Source of the DNA: Elgaria multicarinata webbii
Taxonomy: Eukaryota; Chordata; Lepidosauria; Squamata; Anguidae
Length of the DNA: 64,000 nt
Direction: 5' to 3'
NCBI RefSeq assembly: GCF_023053635.1
Contig: NC_086173.1
Span: forward strand, 145,547,197-145,611,196
In this document: piece by piece, positions 21,359 through 31,981 of the stretch
How positions within the stretch are numbered: the first letter of the stretch is position 1
How the letters are laid out: each line of letters begins with the position of its first letter
Position numbers and translations under genes: made by a program
Notes under the pieces: generated by a model
Told to the model about the DNA's origin: nothing
Database searches by the model: none
Seen by the model: the letters and a program-made list of their open reading frames with translations, nothing else

Positions 21359-21678
21359 TAGGGTGACTACATGAAAAGGAGGACAGGGCTCCTGTATCTT
21401 TAACAGTTGCATAGAAAAGGGAATTTCTGCAGGTGTCATTTGTATATATGGAGAACCTGGTGAAATTCCCTCTTCATCACAACAGTTAAAGGTGCAGGAG
21501 CTATACTAGAGTGACCAGATTTAAAAGAGGGCAGGGCACCTGCAGCTTCAACTGTTGTGATGAAGAGGAAATTTCACCAGGTTCTCCATATATACAAATG
21601 ACACCTGCAGAAATTCCCTTTTCAATACAACTGTTAAAGATACAGGAGCCCTATCCTCCTTTTCATATGGTCACCCTA
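21359..21678. mobile_element. GGGTGACC palindromic MITE, copy 1
   Basis: TAGGGTGACTACATG to CATATGGTCACCCTA, 320 bp, almost wholly self-complementary. Duplication CTTTTAT at 21352-21358 and 21679-21685; the empty site survives in the CR1 copy at 4167. Confidence 0.85.
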
Positions 21679-21986
21679 CTTTTATCCCTCTCAGTCCTTC
21701 TACTGTTTAGCTTCATTGGATGACCTTGGGTTCTAGTATTAGGAGAGAGGTAACGAAACATCCACTTTCTCCACATCACTCGTATTTTTTTACACATCTA
21801 TCGTGTCCTGTCCCCCCACTTACTCACATTTTTTCTAAGCTAAGGGTTATATACAGGTCTCTGGCAGGATCAACAACTGAGGCTGCCTCTTTTGCGCCAG
21901 TGATTTGCTTCTCTAGTACCTGAGAACACCTGTGCAAATCATGCCAATAATCAAGATCTCAGTTATTCAGTACTCTGGGATGGTAC

Positions 21987-22460
21987 CTGTTGCCCCAGGA
22001 AGGTCTCGGCCAGCTGAGCTGCCTCCTCACTGCTGCTTGGCTTCTTGGCTCGCACCCAGGCCTGCATTCCCAAAGGCAGCACTTGCAGAAACTGCTCCTG
22101 GACAATCAAGTCCACAATCTGCCCTTTGGTGCGGTTCTGTGGCTGTAGCCACCTCTCTGCTGCCTCACCCAACCGGAACAGAGTCTGCCGGGGTGTTTCT
22201 CCCAAAGGAATGGCATCTGAGCGAAATCTCAGTCTGTTGCCTTCTTCAGCGTCTTTGAATAGGGTTATACGGTCCACCCTGGCCTCGGCGTGGGCTCCAG
22301 TTTGCTCTTCCTTAATGGGGTGGTGGCAGGCTTCTGGGTCTTTCCTGGAGACTGAGGAAATCCATCCCATTTTAGAACAGGCATCAAAATGTTCCACCAG
22401 GCCAAAATATCCAGTTTCTTCTGTCCCATCCAGTGAAAGCAAAGACTTTGGGGAAGCCAT
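21987..22460 (-). CDS. SCAN exon (exon 1, start codon) of a SCAN-KRAB-C2H2 gene
   Basis: Codes 158 residues from ATG 22460 (GTATGGC) to donor GGGCAACAG|GTACCA (21987). An acceptor-like TTTCCTGCAACAG lies about 20 bases 5' of the ATG, so a non-coding exon probably precedes it. Residues 1-75 are a linker with PIKEEQTGAHAEA, a likely SUMO site. Residues about 80-155 (SDAIPLGETPRQTLFRLGEAAERWLQPQNRTKGQIVDLIVQEQFLQVLP...QAWVRAKKPSSSEEAAQLAETFL) are a SCAN domain, a leucine-rich helical module for homo- and hetero-dimerisation with other SCAN factors. Leaves in phase 0, matching KRAB-A at 20427. Together the four exons give 2,517 nt, 838 residues plus stop, with no frame break. Confidence 0.9.
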
Positions 22461-22779
22461 ACTCTACAGAAATTATGCAAGCTGTTGCAGGAAAGGAAGG
22501 ACATTTAATTTGATTAATTTAATTGGCTACATGCCATAGCAAAACTCAAATAGGAATGCAACATACAATCTAAGAAAAATACAGACATGCTGACAGAAAC
22601 CAAGAATATATAAGCAGCTCTCTAAAACAATATGTCATGTAGGGAGAGGGAGAACTTCGGTGTGCATGTGCTATTGTAAGGACAAACAAAGCCACCTTTA
22701 TTGTTATGTACCTGACAAAATCGCCCCAATCTAGTCAATTTCAAACTGCAGATCTTCCTGGCTGTTTCCCTGTGGTTTT
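22461..22779. other. 5' flank of zinc-finger gene, nothing assigned
   Basis: Should hold the upstream exon or intron of the zinc-finger gene. No TATA box or CpG island is seen immediately upstream of the SCAN exon, so the promoter probably lies further right. Confidence 0.35.
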
Positions 22780-23700
22780 TTTGTATTATTATTATTGTTG
22801 TTGTTGTTGTTGTTATTAGCCTACTTATATACAAAATACTCCAGGCAGCATACAGAGTTAAATACAATTTAAACCAGATAAAACAATCAATAAAAACAAT
22901 ATATAACATTAATAAAAAGGGAAGGCCTCCCAGAATAATACAGTCTTTAATGCCTGCTTAAAGACATTCAAAGAAGTTAGCAAGTGCATTTCAACTGGCA
23001 GGACATTCCACAGCTGAGGGCAGCAAAGGAAAAGGTCCTCTGGCATGTGACTGCCAATTGAGGACTTTAAGTGGTGGGGTAGAGCATAGGGGAGAAGGTG
23101 CTCCCTAAGGTACCTTGGACTTGGGGGCTGCCTAGATGGTCTGAAAGCCCTGCAGTGGCTGCAAGGTGGCATTGCATCGAGTATACAACGTAGCAGCCAC
23201 CTTTCAGCCTCTGAGGGACTTTCTCATGAAGCTGCAACTTAAAACCCATCAGGGACTTAGCCCAACTTTTCCCCCTGGATCGAGGCAAATATGGTACATC
23301 TGGCATCTATCCTTGCTCAGGAGTGGCAGAGACATGGTGACCCCTGATTGGTCGCCGCCCACCTGGCAAGGGACGTGCCCGGCGTGCCAATGGCTGCTGG
23401 AAACCCGTTCCCTTCTTCTGCATTGGCATTAGCTGCTGCCACCGCTCTGCAGAAAAGCACAGGGTTTTACTTACAGTGGCAGCAACCCAGCGCTGCATAG
23501 GCAGCCCTTTAGATCATGTAGAGCTTTAAAGATAAGAACCAGCACTTTATATTTTACACAGAAACAAATAGGCAGCCAGTGTAAAGATTTCAATGAAAGA
23601 CAGGGTTGCCTGTCATTCCTCATTCCACTAGGGCCTCCTGAAATGTGAAGGCTTCCACTGCAGGGAGAAGCAAACTGATTCATAATGGGAGAAAAAGGCA
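22780..23700 (-). mobile_element. L2-type LINE 3' end with an insertion
   Basis: An (ATT)n/(GTT)n tail at 22782-22816 is followed by a minus frame LREHLLPYALPHHLKSSIGSHM...LFLCCPQLWNVLPVEMHL, the L2-type ORF2 C-terminus. The LINE resumes near 23490 (CCAGCACTTTATATTTTACAC, GGCAGCCAGTG). About 330 bases in between (23160-23489) belong to another repeat whose GAAGCTGCAAC...CAGGGA part is also near 52860. Confidence 0.65.
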
Positions 23701-23707
23701 CTCTGTG

Positions 23708-24020
23708 TAGGGTGTCCATATGGAAAGGAGGACAGGGCTCCTGTATCTTTAACAGTTGCATAGAAAAGGGAATTTCAGCAGGTGTCATTTGGATGCGTGC
23801 AGCACCTGGTGAAATTCCTTCTTTATCACAACAGTTAAAGGTGCAGGAGCTATACTAGAGTGAGCAGATTTAAAAGAGGGCAGGGCACCTGCAGCTTTAA
23901 CTGGTGTGATGAAGAGGAAATTTCACCAGGTTCCCCATATATACACCTGCTGAAATTCTCTTTTCAATATAAGTGTTAAAGATACAAGAGCCCTGTCCTC
24001 CTTTTCATAGGGTCACCCTA
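23708..24020. mobile_element. GGGTGACC palindromic MITE, copy 2
   Basis: TAGGGTGTCCATATG to CATAGGGTCACCCTA with a perfect 8-bp duplication ACTCTGTG (23700-23707, 24021-24028). Confidence 0.85.
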
Positions 24021-24028
24021 ACTCTGTG

Positions 24029-24744
24029 GAGCATCCCTGGAAAAGAGCTAATTTGGCTAAGTTGCGGCTCATGTGAAAACCCAGCACCCTGCCACACTGA
24101 GAGAAAGAGCCTCGTGAGGCAAACATGACGTTTCTCCCTCATTTCCGACCCTCTTCCCCCTCCTTCTGCTCTCTTTCCCCACTTCCAGTGCCCTGGTCTC
24201 TTCTGCCATTATGAGAGGCATTCTAGGGTTTACACCTACCTACATTTGTGGAGGGGAGGGAAGACAAGGGGGGTTATTTACTCTCTGCGTTACCCAGCTC
24301 CAGCCTCGTCCTCAAGAGCTTCTCAAGATAGGTATCTGGCTGCGTCAGCATTAGCTGCTCCAGAGCTTCCTGAGAGGAGTGAAAAAGGAGACAGTCTTTG
24401 CTTTGGTCAGAAAGCCAAGCAGTAGAAGTATTCTCCCTGTCAGGCCTCCTTGCAACACGAACATGACAGACAGGTGATGATGAAGCAATAGACGCAGGAG
24501 CATCAGCAACCACCTCTGGTTTAACCCGGAAAACAAAACGAAGCCTTCATGCTGTTTGGACCAAAGAAGAGCAGCTTTTTCTCTTCTAGCTAAAAAACCC
24601 AGAGCCCTCTAGTGGGCAAAAGACCACAAAATCTTTTCATTTGGACAAGAAAAGAAACCTTCCCTCTGGCAAGTCACGCAAGACTTCCTTCCTTCTCTGA
24701 AGGAAGGTTATCTAGTATTATAGATACTAGATACTGGTTACTGG
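24029..24744. other. no gene identified
   Basis: A 79-codon minus frame at 24274-24513 ends SSQEALEQLMLTQPDTYLEKLLRTRLELGNAESK, helical and codon-like, but has no recognised family and no clear splice sites. Confidence 0.35.
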
Positions 24745-24775
<31 letters not shown>

Positions 24776-25240
24776 TTACATTTTTATACCGCCCAATAGC
24801 TGAAGCTCTCTGGGCGGTTCACAAAAATTAAAATCATCATAAAACAACCAACAAGTTAAAAATACAAATACAAAATACAATATAAAAAGCACAACCAGGA
24901 TAAAACCACGCAGCAAAATTGATATAAGGTTAAAATACAGAGTTAAAACAGTATAATTTAAATTTAAGTTAAAATTAAGTGTTAAAATACTGAGTGAATA
25001 AAAAGGTCTTCAGCTGGCGACGAAAGGAGTACAGTGTAGGCGCCAGGCGGACCTCTCTGGGGAGCTCATTCCACAACCGGGGTGCCACAGCGGAGAAAGC
25101 CCTCCTCCTAGTAGCCACCTGCCTCACTTCCTTTGGCAGGGGCTCACGGAGAAGGGCCCCTGTAGATGATCTTAAGGTCCGGGTAGGTACATATGGGAGG
25201 AGGCGTTCCTTCAAATAACCTGGCCCCAAACCGTTTATTA
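24745..25240 (-). mobile_element. L2-type LINE 3' end
   Basis: A TTTATTTATT tail (24746-24778) then ATACCGCCCAATAGCTGAAGC. The minus frame 25229-24975, GYLKERLLPYVPTRTLRSSTGALL...[20 protein letters not shown]...FRRQLKTFLFTQYFNT, is an uninterrupted ORF2 C-terminus. The best-preserved copy of this family here. Confidence 0.85.
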
Positions 25241-25794
25241 CTGGTTAGGGTTATACTAGATACTGGTTATCTTGTATTATGCTGAATCAGTTATAGCCGG
25301 GGGTGGGCAGAAGGCAGATTGGGATCTCCTGATAGATCTCTGAGTGATCTGAAATACATCGGCAAGGATGTCTCTCCCAGTTATTTAACTACAGCAGCAA
25401 CAAAACGACTCTGTTCCAGCCCTAAATGGCATTGTAGAAAGGAAGGGAGTTTGAGATAACCAGGAGCAGATTTTTGTGTGGACAGTCGATGAGCTGCCTT
25501 CAGTTCCCTTGCACAAAACAGATTCCTGGGCTCACAATGCTTTAATTCTAAGAGTAGGTCGAGCGTTTGGATGATAGATCTTGGGGTTCTAGAAAAATAA
25601 CAACACCAAACTGGATTCCAGAAGCCTAAAGTCTGCCCAGCCCGGAATTAAAGAATCAATAATACTAGATAACCAATAACATTTACGATAGCTTAAAAAG
25701 CCCACATTTCTAGCTTCATCCAATCTGGGCATGTGAGGGGACAACAGTTTATAAGAAGAGATGGAGGAATGGGGTAATCTCCATGTATGTTGGG
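25241..25794. other. no gene identified
   Basis: Contains TATCTAGTATTATAGATACTAGATAC-like short direct repeats at both sides of the L2 copy (24706-24740, 25250-25280), possibly its target duplication. Otherwise unassigned. Confidence 0.35.
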
Positions 25795-26430
25795 ACAAAA
25801 ACAACAACCTCAAGTATAACCTAATGGGATCTGAGCTGGTGGTGACCAAACAAGAAAGAGATCTTGGGATTGTGGTGGACAGCTCGTGAAAATGTCCACC
25901 CAACGTGCGGCTGCTGTAAAGAAGGCAAACTCCATGTTAGGCATGATAAGAAAAGGAAATGAGAATAAAACGGCCAGTATCCTACTGCCCTTATACAAAT
26001 CTATGGTGCGACCACATTTAGAATACAGTGTACAGTTCTAGTCACCACACCTAAAAAAGATATTGTAGAGCTGGAAAAAGTGCAGAAAAGGGCAACTAAA
26101 ATGATCAAGCAGCTGGAGCATCTTCTCTATGAGGGAAGGTTACAACAGCTGGGATTGTTCAGCTTAGAAAAAAGGAGGCTAAGGTAAGACATGAGAGAGG
26201 TGTACAAAATTATGCATGGTGTGGAGAATATGGATAGGGAGACATTTTTCTCCCTCTCAAAATACTAGAACCTGGTATCATCCCATGAAGCTGATTGGTA
26301 GGAGATTCAGGACAGATAAAAGGAAGTACTTCTCCACACAGCGCATATTTAAATTATGGAATTCACTACCACAAGATGTGGTAATGGCCACCACTTTGGA
26401 TGGCTTTAAAAGGGGGTTGGAAACTCACTG
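25795..26430 (+). mobile_element. CR1-type LINE, ORF2 3' part
   Basis: The decayed plus-strand frame includes TKQERDLGIVVD near 25846, then from 26216 NTRTWYHPMKLIGRRFRTDKRKYFSTQRIFKLWNSLPQDVVMATTLDGFKRGLE. This is CR1 ORF2 downstream of the RT core. Several stops and frame changes; dead copy. Confidence 0.85.
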
Positions 26431-26611
26431 AACTGCAGGTGGCAGCTTTCTCAGTTAAGAAACTTACCCTTAGTGACTTCTACAAGTCCAATCCCTGATC
26501 TCCCTTAATTATTCCCCTCCCACAGCCTTCTAAAAGCATTAGCTCAGGGTGGAAGCACAAAGGCAAGGGCTCCGTGCTCTGTCTGCCCTTCCTGTAAAGA
26601 GAGCCCTTGTG

Positions 26612-26830
26612 ATGATGTGGTGGTTAGAATAATGGACTAGGATGGACTAGGATGGGGGAGATCAGAGTTCAAATCCCCATTAAACAACAAACACACGGGA
26701 CGCTCACAGTCTCTCAACCTAACCTACTTCACAGGATTGTTGTACTGATAAAATGGAGGTGGGAGAAGCATGTACATTTCCTTGAGGTCCTTGGAGGAAA
26801 GGCGGTCAACAAATGTAGTAAACAAAATTT
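26612..26830 (+). repeat. tRNA-derived SINE
   Basis: Head with TGGTGGTTAGAATAATGG (A box) and CAGAGTTCAAATCCCC (B box), body AACCTAACCTACTTCACAGG...GATAAAATGG, and tail TTGGAGGAAAGGCGGTC. Related pieces at 34390 and 46255. Confidence 0.75.
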
Positions 26831-27568
26831 GAGCATTGGCTTAGGGATAGACTAAGACCCATGTGCTGAATAAATCCAAAACATCCACACAAAGGTGCAA
26901 TCTTAGGCATATTTAGACAGAAAAAAGGCTGACAAATGCCAGTATTTCCCAGTCAGCATGGCTGGCTGAGGAATGCTGGGGGCTGTGTGGCTTTTTTTTT
27001 TCTGTATAAACATACACAGGATTGCACCCTTAATTACAATTCTCTAAATTATATCTAAAATTTAGCATGGCTAATATGAAATACCCTTATCTTAAAATAA
27101 TCAACAACTAAGGGTTAACTTTTTTATTTATTCAACTGTCAGCCTTGGAGAATTATTTAAGTTTCAAAAAGTTCACGTGCCGCAGAGAATTAAAGACAGA
27201 ACAAACTCAACAACTGATGCAATTACTTTTCATTTTACTGAGCTGTGTTCGGGCCACCCACTTTCATGGATTCATATCTCTTACTAATTAGAAGTAAAGT
27301 ATCCTGGGAATAGATTATCCATTTCTGCCTAGAGGCCTATTGTAATTAAGAGCTCAGATGCGTTTCTCCGGGTATTACTAATATCCTGAATATGTAAGTG
27401 ATAAAATCAATACAAAATTATCTTTGACAAAACCTAAATGTGTAACAGAGATATCAAGCAGGAGAAGTGGGAGTGGGTGGGTTTCCATTTCATATTATGT
27501 TGTAATTTAGTGGTAAATAGGCTTTGGAATGTTCTTCAAGTGTCACCACCACACGCGTCACACACATA
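26831..27568. other. no gene identified
   Basis: A/T-rich, frames short. 26930-27030 (CAGTCAGCATGGCTGGCTGAGG) may be an old MITE fragment. Confidence 0.35.
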
Positions 27569-27576
27569 CTCTGGTC

Positions 27577-27710
27577 CAGGATGAGCAACTTGTGACCCTC
27601 CATATGTTTTGGGTTACATTTTTCATCAGCCCTAGCCAGCATTGCCAGTGTGAGGGATGATGGGAACTGTAGTTCAAAACATCTGGAAGACTACAAATTG
27701 CCCATCCCTG
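27577..27710. mobile_element. hAT-like MITE, GGGCAACTTGTGG-ended family
   Basis: CAGGATGAGCAACTTGTGACC to AAATTGCCCATCCCTG, flanked by CTCTGGTC (27569-27576) and CTCTAGTC (27711-27718), 7 of 8. The inner part reads CCCTAGCCAGCATTG and GATGATGGGAACTG. Confidence 0.8.
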
Positions 27711-28029
27711 CTCTAGTCCTAAGTGAAAGTATTACTTAAAAGGAAATGGCATGGGGATCAGAGGGAACCAAGAGATACTCAGGAAGTTGTTATATCATAG
27801 ATTACAGAATGCACAAATCAATCCAAGAAGATACCAGTATGGTTAATGAGCAGACTCAAGGAATTTATAAAATGTATATAAGGGAAGTGATTGCCATTAG
27901 GTATTTTTTTATAATGAAACGTACAGTGTGCACCATCCAAGTTCAAGCACCATTTCTTTCACTGGGCATCATGTTAGGCATGTTCTATGTAGAGAGGTAG
28001 CACCTAGGTAGGGTGACCATCAGCACCGG

Positions 28030-28970
28030 AAAATTCCGGAAACCTCCGGGCGGCACGCGGGAACCGGAGGAACCAGAGTGGGCCACCAAAACACCGGGGC
28101 AGGGGGTTTGCAGGCCAGGTACTCGGCCGCGGCCAGCCTTACTTGCCTGCAGCCATTTTTGGGGGTGCAGCAGTGGCGGCGGCCATCTTGATTTAGAGCC
28201 CAAGAATCGTGCGAGTTGTCGGCTGCTGGCTGGGTCTGGGAACTGAACTCTCGCGAGACCCAGCCAGCAGCCGAGAAATCGCGGGATTCCTGCGCCTGGA
28301 AGCTGCGCCGGGTCAGCGGAGGAGGAGGACTAAGAAGAGGCCGGACCAGGGGCAGGCGGTGGACCAAGTCCCAGGTCTTGCTGCTTGTTAGAAGCGGCAA
28401 GGTGGACAAGCAAGGCGGAGGCGGCGCGGCGGAACAAGTGAGGCGGAAGCGGAGGTGGTGGAACAAGCCGTGGCAAGCTGGCTGCTGGTGGAACAAGTGC
28501 CGCCGATTGTGCCGCCGGCCCTCTGCCACTTGTGCTGCCGGTCCGCCGCTGCCAAGACGTGGCTGCAGAACAAACGGCAGGGCCGCAAGGCGGCAGCGGC
28601 GGCAGAAGAAGCAGCGGGGGGGAAAGCAGCGTGGTGGGGGCTCGGCGGTGGCGGACCAAGGCGGGCAGGTCAGTGGCGGCAAGGACAACGTGGTGGGCAG
28701 GACAGCGGTGGCAAGGACAACGTGGCAGGGCAAGGCAGCAAGGCATGGGCCGGCAGAGAGGGCTGGCAGCAGTGCAGGGACCAGCGGAAGTGGAAGGAAA
28801 TTAGGAGGACATCGACTGGCGGCCGCGGACCAAGCAGCAGCAGGACACAAGGTGCGAAGGGAGGAGGCAGCTGCAACGTGGGAAAAGGTAGGCCAAGGCA
28901 AGGCCACCATCCTCCTTAATTTGGCATGGGGGGGTGAGGTGGATGGGGGAGAGGCTGGGACGTAGGGCTA
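28030..28970. promoter_or_regulatory. CpG-rich block with hairpin and TCTCGCGAGA
   Basis: About 940 bases are strongly G+C- and CpG-rich. At 28220-28237 and 28256-28273 lie perfect 18-bp inverted arms (CGGCTGCTGGCTGGGTCT). TCTCGCGAGA (28249-28258), a motif known at vertebrate CpG-island promoters and bound by BANP, overlaps the right arm. The right side is low-complexity GGCGGCAAGG. Long open frames on both strands are expected from base composition and are not called. Could be a promoter or a transposon's internal sequence. Confidence 0.4.
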
Positions 28971-29174
28971 GGGAAAGGCAGGGGGGAGGCTAGAGCTTGA
29001 GAGGGAGGGCTTCATTGCTAACCATAGGCTTTTCTTCAGCCACTTTAAAACTGGCTACTTGCAAGTTTTCAAGAGTCCCTGAAAAAAATTAACCTTGGTT
29101 ACCAGGAGGTAAGGAAACGAAGGAGGAAAATGCCTCAGGTCAGGTGCAAACAAGTATGGGGAAGTAAAAAGAGC

Positions 29175-29427
29175 TGGTGATGATGATAATGGATGCTGAT
29201 GCTAATGTTAATAATGCTCCTTCAGTTGCTGGTGATAATGGATGCTGATGCTAATGTTAATAATGCTCTTTCAGTGGCTGGTGATGGTGATAATGGATGC
29301 TGATGTTAATAATAATGCTCCTTCTGTTGCTGGTGATGCTGATAATGGATGCTGATGATAATATTAATAATGCTCCTTCTGTTGCTGGTGGTGGTGATAA
29401 TGGATGCTGATGCTAATATTAATAAAG
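29175..29427 (+). repeat. minisatellite, about 5 x 49-55 bp
   Basis: GATAATGGATGCTGATG recurs at 29185, 29234, 29289, 29341 and 29396, each followed by TAATAATGCTCCTTC-like sequence and a GTTGCTGGTG spacer. Confidence 0.85.
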
Positions 29428-29429
29428 CC

Positions 29430-29477
29430 ATGGTGGACCCCTGGGTGGGTTACGCGGACCACCAATTGGGAACCACT
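29430..29477. mobile_element. hAT terminal fragment
   Basis: The complement begins CAGTGGTTCCCAATTGGTGG and continues TCCGCGTAACCC, a typical vertebrate hAT end. The other end was not found. Confidence 0.45.
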
Positions 29478-29614
29478 GTTCTAATGTGTACTATGACTGT
29501 TGTGGTTGTTTATTATGTTATAAAAAATAAAGAAATGGTTTTATATAAGTGTTAATTCCTTTTTTAGTATTTAGTATATCATTATACTAGTTGTGTGCCT
29601 TTGCTACTCATTGG

Positions 29615-29690
29615 TTGCTATCATTTACTTTCTGTGAACCACCCAGAGCACTTCGTCTATTGGGCAGTATAAAAATGTAATAAATAAATA
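29615..29690 (+). mobile_element. L2-type LINE 3' tail
   Basis: GTGAACCACCCAGAGCACTTCG...GTATAAAAATG then (TAAA)n at 29672-29690. Confidence 0.7.
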
Positions 29691-29726
29691 AATGTGACCG
29701 AGGCCACGCCCCCTTGTGGGCCGGAC

Positions 29727-29975
29727 ATGTTGAGTCGGCTCCACCTTGGGGGTTGAGATAAGATTGATGGTTTTATAAGGGTAATTGCTTGCTGATAACC
29801 TTTCCTCTGTTTCTTTCCTTCCCTTCCCTTTCAATTCCTCCCTCCCCACTCTTCCCTTTTCCCTCAGCTTTTACTGCCTGATCAAGGCCTTATGTGGTAG
29901 TTTTTAGTTAGGTAAATAAACTCACTTTGGTCCTAAAAGTGTGCTTGGCTTTGTTCTTCAAAGGTTTGGCTCATC
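29727..29975 (+). mobile_element. possible solo LTR (fossil)
   Basis: Promoter-like TTTATAAGGG near 29774, a pyrimidine tract, and AATAAA near 29923 followed by a short T-rich stretch give an LTR-like order. No partner repeat or internal region is seen. Family unknown; low confidence. Confidence 0.2.
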
Positions 29976-30155
29976 CCCGGAGTGTACAGGGTTTGGGAGG
30001 CTGGGTTGACCCTAGTCTTCTCTACAGGCCCTAGGACAGACATCAGTGATAAGATCTGTTGGAATATTGGGGCCCAAGGAGGTGCCTGAGGATCTCAGGT
30101 GCTGACTCTCTCCCTGGACAGGAATACTGTCAGTACACTTTATCATCCCATCTTA

Positions 30156-30296
30156 GGCCACAGCTAGACCTAAGGTTTATCCTGGGATCATCCAGGGCTC
30201 GCCCCTGCCTGAGCACTGGATCCCCTGTGTGTCACCTAGATGAACAGGTTTGACCCCTGGAAGATCCAGGGATAAACCTTAGGTCTAGCTATGGCC
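30156..30296. mobile_element. 141-bp MITE, GGCCATAGCTAGACC ends, copy 1
   Basis: GGCCACAGCTAGACCTAAGG at the left and CCTTAGGTCTAGCTATGGCC at the right; TTA on both sides. The 3-bp TTA duplication suggests PIF/Harbinger. Confidence 0.75.
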
Positions 30297-30829
30297 TTAG
30301 TCTGAGATTCAAAGAGTTGTACATGTTTGGCCAAGGATTCTAGGGACTCCATGATTATTTAGTCTTTGGGCTGCCTCTTCATTCTCCATTACATGCCACT
30401 CCAGATGGCCCCCTTTTCAGGACTCCCTTTTGGGTGACACTGGAGAACAGAGTTTATTTCAATACATTGATTTTTCCTCATAGAGTTAATGGCAGAGCTT
30501 TCCATTGCAAGCCATCTTAAGTTTGCTTGCAAATAGAGGTAAAACTGACATTATTTCTCATATCTTGAGGAATCAAGATTCCTAAATACTGGAAATGCTT
30601 TATATACACCACTAGAAAGGCCAATAACTCCAGAGTTACTGCAGCCTGAATGAGTGGCATAGCAACATACTTGAAAGGGCCTCTCTGGAAGATCTTAAGA
30701 CCTGGACAGGCTCATACAGAAGATGGTGGTCTTTCAGGTATCCTGGTTCCAAGCTCTATAGGATACCAGAGGGGGGATGCTGAAGAATCCTATAGTTCCT
30801 GGGACACTCTCCCAGAACCATAGGATTGC

Positions 30830-31123
30830 TCTCTGAGTGTCATCATACAGAAGAAAATCACATTTGTTTACCATCGCTTCTTGGCCCGCACGTTTGTTCC
30901 TCATTATTTCCTCCTTTGAAAGAGGAAGTAAACAACATGCACGCGGCCTATTCAGTGGGCTGTTTTAAAAGTAAGTTGGATTACTGGGGTGTTTTTTTGT
31001 TGCGCGAAGAAGGCTAGAAGGGGCAGGAACACTTGGGTGGCAGATGAAATTGTGAGAGGGACCCATGAAAACCCTTGAGTGCCCAGTAACAAGTGTGCAA
31101 TAAAAGGCTTGTCTGGTGGAGCT
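30830..31123 (-). mobile_element. AGCTCCATC-ended repeat, reverse copy
   Basis: The complement of 31050-31123 reads AGCTCCACCAGACAAGCC...TTACTGGGCACTCA, matching the starts of 3743-4074 and 61966-62202. Left limit approximate. Confidence 0.45.
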
Positions 31124-31160
31124 CACAGTCTCTTTATTGCCCCTTATGGCAATATGGTCC

Positions 31161-31332
31161 TAGGGTGACCATATGAAAAGGAGGACAGGGCTCCTGCATC
31201 TTTAACAGTTGTGATGAAGAAGGAATTTCACCAGGTGCTACATACATACAAATGATGTCTGCTGAAATTGCCTTTTTAATACAACTGTTAAAAATACAGG
31301 AGCCCTGTTCTCGTTTTCAAATGGTCACCCTA
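31161..31332. mobile_element. GGGTGACC palindromic MITE, copy 3 (short)
   Basis: TAGGGTGACCATATG to AAATGGTCACCCTA, 172 bp. It lacks about half of the interior seen in other copies. Target duplication unclear. Confidence 0.75.
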
Positions 31333-31604
31333 ATCTGACCTCCCCAGTCATTGAGAGTACATCCAGATAAGGCTTTTATTGTGAAATTGCCATGGAATTT
31401 TACAAGGGATCCAGATGACATTGGCCTCCATTAATCCTCATATAATTCTCACCATTTCTTCTGTCTTTTTCTTTGGCAAAAAAAATATTAAGATGAAAAG
31501 ATGGAATAGTGCCATAATGTATTTCAATTGGTAGTGCTAGGAGCTGTCTATCTAGAAGCACCAAGTGAGTGAGGAAGAGTGAAAAACATATATACCAATA
31601 ACTA

Positions 31605-31940
31605 GGGATGGGGAAATTTGTTCAGTTCACATAATTTTGCACTTTTGAGACAAGAGATGAACCAAAATTCAGTTATACTTTGAAATGTGCGCTTTTCCTA
31701 ATCTCGCAATGAAGTTCTCAAAAAAATGTACAAACATTTGTAGATTATGGAAAAGTGCTCAGAAAAGTGCATATACTAGTGAAAATAACATTAAAATGTA
31801 TTAAATTAAGAAAATTGCTGAAAAAATGTGTATATTAGACAAAACTGTATACAAACATGTGTGTATTCTGAGTCATGTGCCCAAAAATACATGCAAATTT
31901 TCAAGAGAACTCTTTTCTCAAAGTTCGGGACGAACCAAAT
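31605..31940. mobile_element. AGGGATG-ended A/T-rich element
   Basis: TAGGGATGGGGAAATTTG at the left end; interior of AAAAATGYACAAAT-type words shared with 35833-36240 and 41005-41228. Right limit approximate. Confidence 0.45.
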
Positions 31941-31981
31941 TTAAGATTGGAAGAATTAGGAACTGAAAGAATCTAAAATTG

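Larger units (their letters stand above)
20733..21855 (-). mobile_element. CR1-type LINE 3' end with two nested insertions
   Basis: CR1 pieces lie at 20733-20902, about 21222-21358 and 21679-21855. Between the first two sits a minus-oriented L2-type LINE end; between the last two a GGGTGACC-family MITE. Pieces line up with the uninterrupted CR1 copy at 4167-4640, so the CR1 is oldest. In intron 1 of the zinc-finger gene. Confidence 0.75.
28009..29726 (-). mobile_element. GGGTGACC-ended element with CpG-rich core, one end missing
   Basis: Starts TAGGGTGACCATCAGCACCGG, like the right end of 9671-10646 read in reverse. 29690-29726 (TGTGACCGAGGCCACGCCCCC...) matches the left subterminal part of that element, again in reverse. 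The terminal 40 bases expected after 29726 are replaced by other sequence, and other repeats have entered at about 29170-29690. The span is inferred from these two matches. Confidence 0.45.

Noticed and set aside
24274-24513. 79-codon minus frame as an extra exon of the zinc-finger gene
   Set aside because: The SCAN exon has its own start codon and the frame shows no matching donor; kept only as an unassigned note.
28020-28965. Long open frames on both strands (up to 296 codons)
   Set aside because: Overlapping frames in several phases of a G+C-rich, stop-poor block; low-complexity translations without domains.
29175-29427. CRISPR-like direct repeats
   Set aside because: Units are contiguous with variable length and no unique spacers; eukaryotic minisatellite.
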